Source of the DNA: CAYSCW01 sp964449165
GTDB lineage: Bacteria; Acidobacteriota; Aminicenantia; Aminicenantales; Aminicenantaceae
Assembly (NCBI GenBank): GCA_964449165.1
Contig: CAYVAT010000002.1
Location: 62,001 to 126,000 of the forward strand
DNA length: 64,000 bases
Direction of reading: 5' to 3'
Of this stretch, positions 41,565 through 50,069 are shown piece by piece. The notes beneath the pieces are model-generated. The model saw only the letters and a list, made by a program, of their open reading frames with translations, was not told where the DNA came from and searched no databases. The position numbers were made by a program, and so were the translations under genes. Numbering within the stretch: the stretch's first letter is position 1; each line of letters opens with the position of its first letter.

Positions 41565-42572
41565 GTGCCTATGAAGATAGTAATCCGTGCCCCAAACTGG
41601 ATTGGAGACGCAGTTCTCGCCTATCCTCTTCTTGAAAGCCTGAACAAAAATCTCCCTCATGCCCAGATATGGATAGCAGCCAAGCCCTGGGTCAAAGACC
41701 TTTTCACTTACTTCCGCTTCATCGACGGGATTATATCTCTCTCGGCCCAGAACGACATCATGAGCCTGAGAGATTCAGCGAGAGAAATAAGGTCTCATAA
41801 CTTTGATGCAGGACTCGTACTCCCTAACTCCTTTTCAGCAGCCTTTCTCTTCTACTTAGCAAGAATTCCCCAAAGATGGGGATATCAGAGGGATGGACGG
41901 GGTCTTCTTTTAACCAAAGGAGTGGCATCTCTGAGCAGGAAAAACGCAATCCATCAAGTCCATTATTATCTGGAGCTCCTAAAAAGACTGGGCTATCAGC
42001 CTTATCCTCCAGAACTCAAGCTCCCTCTTTCCTCCCAAGAAAAAAAGGAGGCCCGGAACTTTCTTCGCTCCTTGAACGCGGATCAAGGAAAGCCCTTAAT
42101 CATCTTACATCCTGGTGCTTCGTACGGTCCATCCAAGAGATGGCCCGCCCAAAAGTATGCCCAGCTTGCTGCTTTTTTTCAAGAGAGGGATGGGGCAACA
42201 ATTCTTATCATTGGGGCCCGTGATGATAGTCAAGTGGCAGAATCCGTTTCCTCTCTGTTGAATAAGAAGCCCTTGAACTTGGCGGGAAAAACATCGTTGC
42301 GTTTCCTAGCCAGCCTCATCAGCCAGGCTGCCTTGTTCGTCTCCAACGATTCTGGCCCTATGCATATGGCTAACGCTCTCAGGATTCCAGTAGTGGCTCT
42401 CTTCGGTCCCACAGATCCCCGGCAGACCGGCCCCTTCCACAAACCGGCATCCGTCATCAAAAAAGGAGCTCCATGTTGGCCTTGCAGCTACAGAGAATGC
42501 CCCTATGATCACCGATGCATGATGAGAATCGAGGCAGAAGAAGTCTACCAAATTAGCAAACAGTTCCTATGA
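41565..42572 (+). CDS. LPS heptosyltransferase II-like glycosyltransferase (family 9)
   Basis: The 335-residue enzyme has the GT-B layout of ADP-heptose:LPS heptosyltransferases: IVIRAPNWIGDAVLAYPLLE at the N-terminus and SNDSGPMHMANALRIPVVAL plus FGPTDPRQTGPF in the nucleotide-sugar half. It would add L-glycero-D-manno-heptose to the LPS inner core at the cytoplasmic face. The start may be the GTG at 41565 (AAGGGA eight bases upstream) or the ATG at 41571 (leaderless, given the promoter position). It overlaps gmhB by four bases, consistent with one heptose pathway. Confidence 0.92.
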   Translation: MPMKIVIRAPNWIGDAVLAYPLLESLNKNLPHAQIWIAAKPWVKDLFTYFRFIDGIISLSAQNDIMSLRDSAREIRSHNFDAGLVLPNSFSAAFLFYLARIPQRWGYQRDGRGLLLTKGVASLSRKNAIHQVHYYLELLKRLGYQPYPPELKLPLSSQEKKEARNFLRSLNADQGKPLIILHPGASYGPSKRWPAQKYAQLAAFFQERDGATILIIGARDDSQVAESVSSLLNKKPLNLAGKTSLRFLASLISQAALFVSNDSGPMHMANALRIPVVALFGPTDPRQTGPFHKPASVIKKGAPCWPCSYRECPYDHRCMMRIEAEEVYQISKQFL

Positions 42573-43162
42573 TGAAAAAAAGAGCCGTCTTTTTAGACAG
42601 GGATGGAACCATCAATAAGGATGTTGGTTTTCCTGGTTCATTTGAACTCATAGATATCTATCCCTACAGCTTCGAAGCAGTCAAAAAAATAAACACGGCT
42701 GGCCTTCTGGCAGTAATAGTCACCAATCAATCAGGAGTAGGACGGGGATTTATTGATATCGAAAATCTCCATGACATCCATCAGAAACTCAAGGAAGTTT
42801 TTGCTCGATATGATGCCTATTTCGACGGGATCTATTTTTGTCCTCACTATATTTCCTCATCCTTATCGGAATATAATAAAAATTGCCAATGCCGGAAGCC
42901 TTTCCCTGGCATGGCTTATCAAGCTGCCTCTGACCTGGATATAGACCTGGAACATTCCTACATGGTGGGAGACAAATTGGAGGATGTTCTTTTTGGCCTG
43001 AACATCAAGGCTCAACCTATTCTTGTCTTGACGGGTTTCGGAAAAAAGACCCTGCTCCAGCTGAAGAAAAAAGGAGTAAAACCCGCACATGTGGCTTCAA
43101 CCTTGATTGATGCTGTCAACTGGATTTTGATCAAGGAAAAGACAGGCTCCAAGGGAGGATAA
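42569..43162 (+). CDS. gmhB: D-glycero-D-manno-heptose 1,7-bisphosphate 7-phosphatase
   Basis: The 197-residue HAD-family phosphatase has the nucleophile motif VFLDRDGTIN, the zinc-loop cysteine/histidine set around FCPHY and CQCRKP, the NQSGVGRGF motif and HSYMVGDKLEDVLFGL. It removes the 7-phosphate in ADP-heptose synthesis, feeding the heptosyltransferase encoded just before it (four-base overlap). spoT follows after 21 bases. Confidence 0.93.
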   Translation: MMKKRAVFLDRDGTINKDVGFPGSFELIDIYPYSFEAVKKINTAGLLAVIVTNQSGVGRGFIDIENLHDIHQKLKEVFARYDAYFDGIYFCPHYISSSLSEYNKNCQCRKPFPGMAYQAASDLDIDLEHSYMVGDKLEDVLFGLNIKAQPILVLTGFGKKTLLQLKKKGVKPAHVASTLIDAVNWILIKEKTGSKGG

Positions 43163-43183
43163 TCCCTTCTTCAAAGAACCAAA

Positions 43184-45337
43184 ATGATCCGATTTGATGA
43201 TATCTTAGAAAAAATTTCTTCCTCTTATACGGAGAAGGAGATCACTCTGCTCCAGAAGGCCTACGTTTTTTCTGCTCAGGTCCATAAAGGGCAAATCCGT
43301 CATTCTGGAGAACCCTATCTCAGCCATCCCCTCGAAGTTACGAATATGCTCGCTGACATGAAATTGGATGCCGTCACTCTGACTGCTGGCCTTCTTCATG
43401 ACGTCCTGGAAGATACAGAAGTAACCGCTCTAGAGCTTCAACAGGCTTTTGGAAAAGAGATTACTCACCTTGTTGAAGGAGTGACCAAGATCAGCAGAGT
43501 CCAAGAATCCTCTCCGGAAACGAGACAGGCCGAAAGTATCCGCAAGATCATCTTGGCCATGACCGACGACCTGAGGGTAATTTTTATCAAGCTGGCAGAT
43601 AGAATTCATAACTTGAAAACCCTCCGATTTTTGCCTGAATTCAAGCAAAAACAGATCGCACAGGAAACCCTGGAGATATACGCTCCCATCGCCAACAGGT
43701 TGGGTATGGGAAGAAGGAGAGCTGAACTGGAGGATCTTTCTTTCCGGTACGTTGACCCTGAAAATTATTTTAAAATTCTGGCTCTTATCGAGCCTCAAAG
43801 AAAAAAAGCAGAAAGAGAGCTTAAGAAATTGAAGAATTCGCTTGGAAGTTACATGGAGGAACATCATATTCCAGCAGAAATATATTATCGCATCAAACGC
43901 CCTTACAGCATCTACAACAAGATGTATCTGCGCAACATCGACTTCGAGCAAGTGTATGATTTTATGGCCTTGAGGCTCATCACCCAAACTACAAAAAACT
44001 GCTACTCTGCTCTGGGTATTATCCACCAAAAATGGCCCCATCTTCCTCATCGCTTCCGAGATTTTATTGCCATACCCAAGCCTAACCTCTATCAGGCTCT
44101 CCACACCACCATTATCACAGAGAAAAAACATACCATTGAAATCCAGATTCGAACCCAGCAAATGCATGATTTGGCTGAAAACGGAATCGCCGCCCACTGG
44201 AAATACAAGGAAGCCGACTCTCAGTCCCTGATGAGAGAAGATACCAGGCTTCTCTGGTTGAGAGAGATGATCGATCTCTATAAGGAGCAGAAAAGCCCCC
44301 GTGAATTCCTCAAAAGCCTTAAAACCGACCTTATTCCTGAAGAAGGGTATGTCTTCACCCCGCAGGGAAAAAGCATTTCCATTCCTCTGGGTTCGTCTGC
44401 CCTGGATTTTGCCTTCAAAATACACACGGAAATCGGGCTTCATGCAACTGAGGCTAAAATCAACGGAAAGTTGGCTTCCCTGAAGACAATCTTGAAGACT
44501 GGGGATATCGTGGAGATTCTTACCTCCCCTGATAAAAAACCAAGCCGTGACTGGTTAAATATTGCATTTACCTCAACTGCCAAGTATCACATCAAACGCT
44601 GGCTCAACCTCCAAAACAAAATCAAAAACATTGCTTTGGGAAAGAAACTATGGGAAAAAGAAGTCAAAAAATACACCGTTCCATCCGAAGAGCTTGACGA
44701 AGAGAATCTTCTTTCCCGATTGTCCAAAGCCGCTCCCTTTCGGGTCAAAAAGATCGAAGACTTCTATGCCCTCATAGGATTTGGGAAAATTATTATCACT
44801 AAAAAATTGATCGAAAAAATCTTTACAGCAAAGGAAATTACACCAAAAAAAGAAACCTTGCTCAAAAAAATGATGACAAAAGTCGCTAAAAAGTCAAATC
44901 AAGAGCTTCATGTCCAGGAAACCGATGGAACAGTCCTCTCTTTAGCCAAATGCTGTTCTCCCATCAAAGGAGAGCCTATAATAGGATACATCACCTCAGG
45001 AAAAGGGATAACAGTCCATTCACTCCGCTGTCCCTTGGTCTCCAAAGAAGTTCTGGATAACCAGCGAATGGTTGAGGTCTCATGGGATAAATCCATGGGA
45101 GGGGTTTTCAAGGGAAACCTTCTGATTAAATCTATCGACACTCCTGGCGTCCTGGCCAAGCTCACCTCGGTCATAGCCCAAACCGGAGGAAATATCACCA
45201 AGGCAGAGGTGGTTACTTTCCCTGACCAAAAGGCTCAGATCAAGCTCGTCCTCATCATCCGAGATATAGACCATCTTGAAAACATCATGAAAAAGATTAA
45301 GGGAATAAAAGAAATATCCTCGGTGAGAAGGAGCTAA
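43184..45337 (+). CDS. spoT: Bifunctional (p)ppGpp synthetase/hydrolase
   Basis: The 717-residue Rel/SpoT enzyme has an intact HD hydrolase domain (HSGEPYLSHPLEV, H72/D73 in LLHDVLEDT) and a synthetase domain with YRIKRPYSIYNKM and RFRD at 290-293, the basic motif of bifunctional enzymes rather than the acidic one of RelA. TGS domain (about 385-450), a helical/zinc-finger region with CCSPIKGEPIIGYI, and a C-terminal ACT domain (about 640-717) follow. It sets the stringent response alarmone level. It converges with rpmB across five bases. Confidence 0.97.
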   Translation: MIRFDDILEKISSSYTEKEITLLQKAYVFSAQVHKGQIRHSGEPYLSHPLEVTNMLADMKLDAVTLTAGLLHDVLEDTEVTALELQQAFGKEITHLVEGVTKISRVQESSPETRQAESIRKIILAMTDDLRVIFIKLADRIHNLKTLRFLPEFKQKQIAQETLEIYAPIANRLGMGRRRAELEDLSFRYVDPENYFKILALIEPQRKKAERELKKLKNSLGSYMEEHHIPAEIYYRIKRPYSIYNKMYLRNIDFEQVYDFMALRLITQTTKNCYSALGIIHQKWPHLPHRFRDFIAIPKPNLYQALHTTIITEKKHTIEIQIRTQQMHDLAENGIAAHWKYKEADSQSLMREDTRLLWLREMIDLYKEQKSPREFLKSLKTDLIPEEGYVFTPQGKSISIPLGSSALDFAFKIHTEIGLHATEAKINGKLASLKTILKTGDIVEILTSPDKKPSRDWLNIAFTSTAKYHIKRWLNLQNKIKNIALGKKLWEKEVKKYTVPSEELDEENLLSRLSKAAPFRVKKIEDFYALIGFGKIIITKKLIEKIFTAKEITPKKETLLKKMMTKVAKKSNQELHVQETDGTVLSLAKCCSPIKGEPIIGYITSGKGITVHSLRCPLVSKEVLDNQRMVEVSWDKSMGGVFKGNLLIKSIDTPGVLAKLTSVIAQTGGNITKAEVVTFPDQKAQIKLVLIIRDIDHLENIMKKIKGIKEISSVRRS

Positions 45338-45342
45338 CTCCC

Positions 45343-45534
45343 TTATAGCGCTTTGCTCACCCTCCCGGTTCGAAGGCACCTTGTGCAAACCCAGATATAT
45401 TTTACTCCTGAGGAGGTTCGAGCTTTCACCCGCTGTAGATTCGGCTTCCATTTCTTCTTGGAAGCTTTATGGGAATGACTCAAGGTCTGACCGAAAAGAG
45501 GTCCTTTCCCGCATATTTCACAGACTTTTGCCAT
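45343..45534 (-). CDS. rpmB: Ribosomal protein L28
   Basis: From the ATG at 45534 (GAGGAAG upstream) the 63-residue protein has the zinc-type L28 sequence: CEICGK (C5, C8), LSHSHKASKKKWKPNLQ, and CTRCLRTGRV (C50, C53). A longer frame starting at 45570 is not supported. It is a single-gene unit with its own promoter. Confidence 0.96.
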   Translation of the reverse strand: MAKVCEICGKGPLFGQTLSHSHKASKKKWKPNLQRVKARTSSGVKYIWVCTRCLRTGRVSKAL

Positions 45535-45558
45535 TGTTCTTCCTCGATAAGACGACCA

Positions 45559-45587
45559 TTTATAGCACATTTTCCCAAAAAATCCAA
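45559..45587 (-). promoter_or_regulatory. Extended -10 promoter of rpmB
   Basis: Minus-strand TTGGAT (45587-45582), 17 bases, and TGC-TATAAA with TATAAA at 45564-45559; the TGn extension compensates for the weak -35. The leader is about 18 bases. Confidence 0.5.
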
Positions 45588-45732
45588 ATTTGCATCAAAT
45601 ATGAACATGGTCTCCTTTTCCCTGATTATGTCTTATTTCTTTACAGCATATCAAGAGAACATTCATCTCCATCATATACTCCAAGAAAGTTAATCTCCTC
45701 CTTCCGAATTATTATGTTAAACATATGTCACA

Positions 45733-45751
45733 TTTTAGGGTCGCCCTGAAA
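45733..45751. promoter_or_regulatory. Interrupted palindrome, possible activator site
   Basis: TTTTAGGG and CCCTGAAA flank a TCG centre and match as an inverted repeat in seven of eight positions. The site lies 44 bases upstream of the sigma-54 -24 element, where an enhancer-binding protein could bind. Confidence 0.42.
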
Positions 45752-45794
45752 TCTCAATGGTGTTTTTTATCTTTATAAATAAAAGCGTCTCCTT

Positions 45795-45811
45795 TTGGCA
45801 CAATATTTGCT
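45795..45811 (+). promoter_or_regulatory. Sigma-54 (RpoN) promoter
   Basis: TTGGCAC, five bases (AATAT), TTGCT: both the -24 GG and -12 GC dinucleotides and their flanks agree with the consensus (TTGGCAC-N5-TTGCW) at the required spacing. Transcription would start near 45822, about 50 bases before the ATG at 45874. Confidence 0.8.
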
Positions 45812-45873
45812 TACTTCATATGTTGTCTTGACGAGATTCAGAAAAACAAGTAGTCTAAATAAGTTGCCCTCAG

Positions 45874-46224
45874 ATGAATAAGCATCTTATTTTTCTCTTC
45901 GTAACCATATTCTTTTCACTGCTGGCTTTCCATAGCTGCAGCCGTCCCTTGACAGATGACCAACTGCACTTCGGTATCGAGGCCGCTCAAAAGGATTTAT
46001 GGGATGAAGCTATTTTTCGCTGGAAAAAAGTGATTGAAATTACTCCCGGGTCAGCCGCTGCTCATAACAACCTCGCCGTAGCCTACGAAAAGAAAGGACT
46101 CTGGGAAGAGGCGAAAAAAGAGTATGAAATAGCTTTGAAATTGAGTCCTGAAAATACCCACATCAAGTCAAATTATCAAAATTTTAAAAACCATTATGAG
46201 CACAAAGAAAATGAAGAAATTTAA
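45874..46224 (+). CDS. Small TPR lipoprotein
   Basis: The 116-residue protein has a signal peptide ending FHSC, with C22 as probable lipidation site, and two TPR repeats (GIEAAQKDLWDEAIFRWKKV, AAHNNLAVAYEKKGLWEEA). TPR lipoproteins usually scaffold envelope complexes. It is the first gene of the sigma-54-controlled operon; the next gene overlaps it. No family-level name can be given. Confidence 0.82.
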   Translation: MNKHLIFLFVTIFFSLLAFHSCSRPLTDDQLHFGIEAAQKDLWDEAIFRWKKVIEITPGSAAAHNNLAVAYEKKGLWEEAKKEYEIALKLSPENTHIKSNYQNFKNHYEHKENEEI

Positions 46225-46867
46225 ATACATCCTTTTTGCCTGTTTTGTCTTTTATCTCTCTTGTTCCCACAGTTCATTCTTGAAGCTCAAAATCGAAATT
46301 CCTGGAGACCCGCAGATCGATTTGGAAAAGTTTAATCAAATTGTGATCACGAATTTTCTTATCCAAAAAGAAACCAAAGATATCAACATCAACAAAGAAA
46401 TTGTGGAATATCTCAAACTTGAAATCGAACAGAACTTTGATGGAGAGGTCGTCCCAAGGAATTTCTCTGTAGAAAATGAAGAAGCCTATAAGAACCAAGA
46501 CTTCTGGAAAGGCCTCATCAAAGCGTCAGAACGGACACTCTTTCTTACTGGCGTGGTCAATTATTCAGAAGAAATTCGTAAAGCCATCTTGGAAAAAAGG
46601 AAAGATAGATCTGAGGATCCTTTCCCTGCCGACAAACAGTTAGCCGAGCGCAAATTTTATACCCTCAAAGTCGACCTCTATCTGATAGACGCCCAAACAG
46701 GAAATCCTTTGTATCAAAGGAGCTTTAAAGAAACCAAAGGCTACAAAAATCCCAATCAAACGGCATATTTTGCCTTTTTTGACCTTATCCAGCAGGTTAA
46801 GGACAAACTCCTTCGTAACATCCTCGGCGCTAAAAAAATCGAGGAACGTTATCTCATTTCCAGATAA
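46211..46867 (+). CDS. Lipoprotein of unknown function
   Basis: From the ATG at 46211 the 218-residue protein begins MKKFKYILFACFVFYLSC, a signal peptide with a lipobox-like end. The mature part mixes helices and strands (IVITNFLIQKETKDININKE, FYTLKVDLYLIDAQTGNPLY), reminiscent of periplasmic lipoproteins that work with secretin- or TolB-type partners, but I cannot assign a family. It overlaps the TPR gene by 14 bases and precedes the large barrel protein by 11 bases. Confidence 0.75.
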   Translation: MKKFKYILFACFVFYLSCSHSSFLKLKIEIPGDPQIDLEKFNQIVITNFLIQKETKDININKEIVEYLKLEIEQNFDGEVVPRNFSVENEEAYKNQDFWKGLIKASERTLFLTGVVNYSEEIRKAILEKRKDRSEDPFPADKQLAERKFYTLKVDLYLIDAQTGNPLYQRSFKETKGYKNPNQTAYFAFFDLIQQVKDKLLRNILGAKKIEERYLISR

Positions 46868-46878
46868 AAGGAGCCAAA

Positions 46879-49842
46879 ATGAAAAACTACATCAAATTCT
46901 TGTTTATCCTTCTCCTTTGCCTTTTCTGGGCTGAATCCAGTTTCGCCCAATCTATATACTTCCCTTATTACGGAAAGAATAAAGTCCTCTACGAGAAGTT
47001 CGACTGGAGCCATTACCTAACAGACCATTACGATATCTATTACTATGTGGAAAACTTGCAGCTTCTGAAGAATGTTGCCGAGATGGCTGAAAGTGCCTAC
47101 CAGAGAATTAGCGAAGGAATCAAACATGAGCTTTCAGCAACGGTTCCTCTTATTTACTACAAGACCTTTACGGATTTGGAGCAGACCAACCTTTTTCAGG
47201 TTCCTGAAGGAGTGTTGGGAGTGGCCGAGCCCGTTCTTTACCGAGTGATCATCCATGGAGATATGGCCCTGGATGAAATTCAGGACCTTCTCGAGCACGA
47301 ACTCACCCACATTTTCGAATACGATCTCTTATGGGGGAATCCAGGCGGCGCGCTCTATTCTATCCATCAGCCTCCAGGTTGGATCATGGAGGGATTTGCC
47401 GAATATAATACAGAGGCCTGGTCTTCCTGGTCTTCCCTAATAGTTAGGGACGCCGTTCTCAACGACCGCATCCCAGAGCTCACCGATTCTGGCTCTCTCT
47501 TCTCTCGCTACCCTCTACCGCGGACTCCCGATTACGACTTTGGCCATGCCATCTATGACTTCATCGAACATAAATATGGAAAAAATGGAATAAGAGAGTT
47601 CTGGCAATCCTTGAAAAACTTTCCTCTCTTAGGAAAAAAGGACCCCATCCAAAGGGCTTTCGACCAGAAACCAAAAGAATTCAATTACGAATTCAAGAAA
47701 TATCTCCGACAAAAATATAACGATTTTGTTACCAGAGAGAATCCTGAGGATTACAGTATCCCTATCGGCCCAGAATTCCCCCTCAATCCTTTTTATTTTG
47801 CCCTCTCTCACACCCTCTCTCCTTCCGGAGACATCGTTGCTGCTTTATCTGCCAACATAAAAGAAAGCGATATCGATATCATCCTTATCTCTGCCAAGGA
47901 CGGTTCTGTCATCAAGAATATAACCAAAGGCTACACCTTAAAATATGAACACATCAAGTATGAAGTCGATCCCTCCAAGGGGAGCGATATCACCTGGTCC
48001 TCCGATGGCGACAAAATTGCTTTTTTTGCTCGAGTCGGACAGAAGCACTCCCTCTTTATCATCAGCGCTTTAACTGGAAAAACCTTGAAAAGCATCCAAA
48101 TTCCTTATGACCAACCTTCTTCTCCTTATTTTTACCCCTCTGGAGACGAACTAATCTTTACGGCATTCGATAAAGGAATCCATGATATTTTTAAAATCAA
48201 CCTAAATACCGATAAAATTCTCAACCTAACCGATGATGACCTCTTTGAAAAAGCCCCATCCATATCACCCGACGGCAATTCTGTGGCTTACACCATCCGC
48301 TTGGACTCCTACGACAAAATCTTTTTATCCCCTTTAAACGATCTCCAAAAAAAGACACAGATCACATTTGGTAAAGACAACACCATCACTCCCCACTTTA
48401 CCTCAGACTCTAAAGAAATATTTTTCTCTGCTGACACAAGAGAAGCATTTAACATCTATTCCATAAACCTCGAGACAGGAGAATTCAAGCGTTATTCGGA
48501 TGTCAGGACTGGAAACTTCCTCCCCATGCCTTTTCCCAACAACCCCAAAAAAGTTGTGTTCTCTTCGTTTAACAAGGGAGCCTTCCAGCTTTTTATCAGT
48601 GATTTCGAACCTATAGTTGAAAAAAGGGTCAGCTTTGAAGAAAAGATTCCAGACGAGGGCTTCAAGAAGTTTGAACCCATCATCTCCATGGAAATTAAGA
48701 AGGATAAAATCAAGCCTTATAAAGGTATCGGAAAGCTCTATCTGGCCTATCGACCTCCTGTTGATACCCTCGTTTCTTCAGATGGCTCCATATATGGAGG
48801 GTCAGCTCTCGTCTTTACCGATCTCCTAGCAGATCACACGTTTTATCTAATGGCCTATCAAGTAAGGAGTTTCCGATCTTATTATCTTGCTTATCTTAAC
48901 CAAAAAAGACGGTTTCAATATATGGCCAGCGCCTTTATGTACACGCAGTTCTATTATCCTCCTTATGCCTATTATGACCCCTACTATTATGGACGGCTCA
49001 CCTACAGCGACGCGCTTGCTTCAAGGAAGATCTATGGAGTGAGCTTCAGCTCATATTATCCGTTCAACAAATATTTACGCCTAGAGGGCAGCCTGGGTTT
49101 TTATCGCTACGAGGAAGACTTCTTTGATCCCTACATCAGAGAATTGCTTCTTTACTCTGGTAGCACTTACAATATGTTTTGGAATGGAAATATTCTCTCT
49201 GCATCTTTTTCGCTAGTAGGAGAGACTACCCGATTCAGGTTTTATGGACCATGCTCAGGCAGCACTTTTCGTCTATCTCTTACGCAATCCATCCCTGTCT
49301 CAAGGAGCTTTTTCCAGAATACAACTGTCGAGGTCGATCTCAGAAAATACCTTTACTTAGGCTCTGACTTCCTCTTTGCCTTTCGCCTTGAAGGCTTCAC
49401 CAGCCGGGGTAAAAACCCATATGTTACTTATTTTGGCGGAAACAACCAAGTTCGTTCTGTCAACTATTATAGTCTTATCGCCAATGAAGGATGGTTTGCT
49501 AATATCGAATTCCGTTTTCCTCTTGTCAGTTCTGCCACTACTCTTATCGGCCAATTAGGGCCTGTCCGCGGAGTTCTTTTCTTCGACATGACACGATCAA
49601 AAATCAAGGGCTATCCAGCGAAGTTCTATTCTTATAAAGGAACAGACATCCAAGGAAATTCTATCATACAAGAATTGGATGCCATCGGTTCTTATGGATA
49701 CGGTTTTGAGTTTTTCCTTCTCGGACTCCCCCTTCATCTTGAGTTTGTCAAAAGGCTTGAGCTAAAAAATATTGCAAGACCTTTTGACATCCAAAGCGTA
49801 GGAAGCTTTGATACAAAATTCTGGATCGGGTTCGATTTTTAG
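46879..49842 (+). CDS. Outer-membrane protein with HEXXH protease, beta-propeller and barrel domains
   Basis: The 987-residue protein has a signal peptide (cleavage near SFAQS). Residues 35-290 form a metallopeptidase domain with HELTH at 140-144 and EGFAEY at 171-176, the gluzincin/MA-clan arrangement. Residues 305-600 hold at least five TolB/DPP-type propeller blades (SPSGDIVAALS, WSSDGDKIAFFA, SISPDGNSVAYTI, TSDSKEIFFSA). The final 340 residues look like a surface-antigen/Omp85-type barrel, rich in aromatic residues and ending in FWIGFDF. A protease, a propeller and a membrane barrel on one chain suggest processing of a periplasmic or secreted partner at the outer membrane. The two lipoproteins encoded just before it are likely partners. 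Confidence 0.88.
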   Translation: MKNYIKFLFILLLCLFWAESSFAQSIYFPYYGKNKVLYEKFDWSHYLTDHYDIYYYVENLQLLKNVAEMAESAYQRISEGIKHELSATVPLIYYKTFTDLEQTNLFQVPEGVLGVAEPVLYRVIIHGDMALDEIQDLLEHELTHIFEYDLLWGNPGGALYSIHQPPGWIMEGFAEYNTEAWSSWSSLIVRDAVLNDRIPELTDSGSLFSRYPLPRTPDYDFGHAIYDFIEHKYGKNGIREFWQSLKNFPLLGKKDPIQRAFDQKPKEFNYEFKKYLRQKYNDFVTRENPEDYSIPIGPEFPLNPFYFALSHTLSPSGDIVAALSANIKESDIDIILISAKDGSVIKNITKGYTLKYEHIKYEVDPSKGSDITWSSDGDKIAFFARVGQKHSLFIISALTGKTLKSIQIPYDQPSSPYFYPSGDELIFTAFDKGIHDIFKINLNTDKILNLTDDDLFEKAPSISPDGNSVAYTIRLDSYDKIFLSPLNDLQKKTQITFGKDNTITPHFTSDSKEIFFSADTREAFNIYSINLETGEFKRYSDVRTGNFLPMPFPNNPKKVVFSSFNKGAFQLFISDFEPIVEKRVSFEEKIPDEGFKKFEPIISMEIKKDKIKPYKGIGKLYLAYRPPVDTLVSSDGSIYGGSALVFTDLLADHTFYLMAYQVRSFRSYYLAYLNQKRRFQYMASAFMYTQFYYPPYAYYDPYYYGRLTYSDALASRKIYGVSFSSYYPFNKYLRLEGSLGFYRYEEDFFDPYIRELLLYSGSTYNMFWNGNILSASFSLVGETTRFRFYGPCSGSTFRLSLTQSIPVSRSFFQNTTVEVDLRKYLYLGSDFLFAFRLEGFTSRGKNPYVTYFGGNNQVRSVNYYSLIANEGWFANIEFRFPLVSSATTLIGQLGPVRGVLFFDMTRSKIKGYPAKFYSYKGTDIQGNSIIQELDAIGSYGYGFEFFLLGLPLHLEFVKRLELKNIARPFDIQSVGSFDTKFWIGFDF

Positions 49843-49845
49843 GCT

Positions 49846-50056
49846 TTATCCAGAAGTGAGTGATAGAGAAAAGAAGGGACATCGAGTCTTGATTACTGGT
49901 GAATAATCCAGGTTAATTACAGGGTAAAGCTGGCTTTTAAAAGAATTTCACAAATTTCTTGAAATCCCTCAACAAGAATGATAATATAGCCCCGCCTTCT
50001 CTGCCAGGCTTAATCAAAGGAAGGTTTTCCACATCTGTGAATAATTCTGTGGAAAT
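49846..50056. other. oriC: Candidate replication origin (DnaA box cluster)
   Basis: TTTTCCACA (50025-50033) and TGTGAATAA (50036-50044, reverse box) fit the consensus TTWTNCACA exactly. TGTGGAAAT (50048-50056), TTATCCAGA (49846-49854) and GGTGAATAA (49898-49906) each differ by one base. The cluster lies just before dnaA. Base counts on sampled lines show C excess on the plus strand to the left and G excess to the right. Confidence 0.65.
49959..49987 (+). promoter_or_regulatory. Probable dnaA promoter
   Basis: TTGAAA (49959-49964), 17 bases, TAATAT (49982-49987). The 76-base leader contains three DnaA boxes, so DnaA may repress its own gene. Confidence 0.5.
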
Positions 50057-50069
50057 CTAAAGCACTCTC

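Larger units (their letters stand above)
45535..45873. other. 339-base divergent control region
   Basis: The gap between rpmB and the envelope operon holds the rpmB promoter, an 19-base interrupted palindrome (45733-45751) and a sigma-54 promoter (45795-45811). I see no open reading frame worth reporting in it. Confidence 0.6.

Noticed and set aside
43430..44443. 337-codon minus-strand frame opposite spoT
   Set aside because: The spoT domains are complete and continuous on the plus strand; the opposite frame shows no family features.
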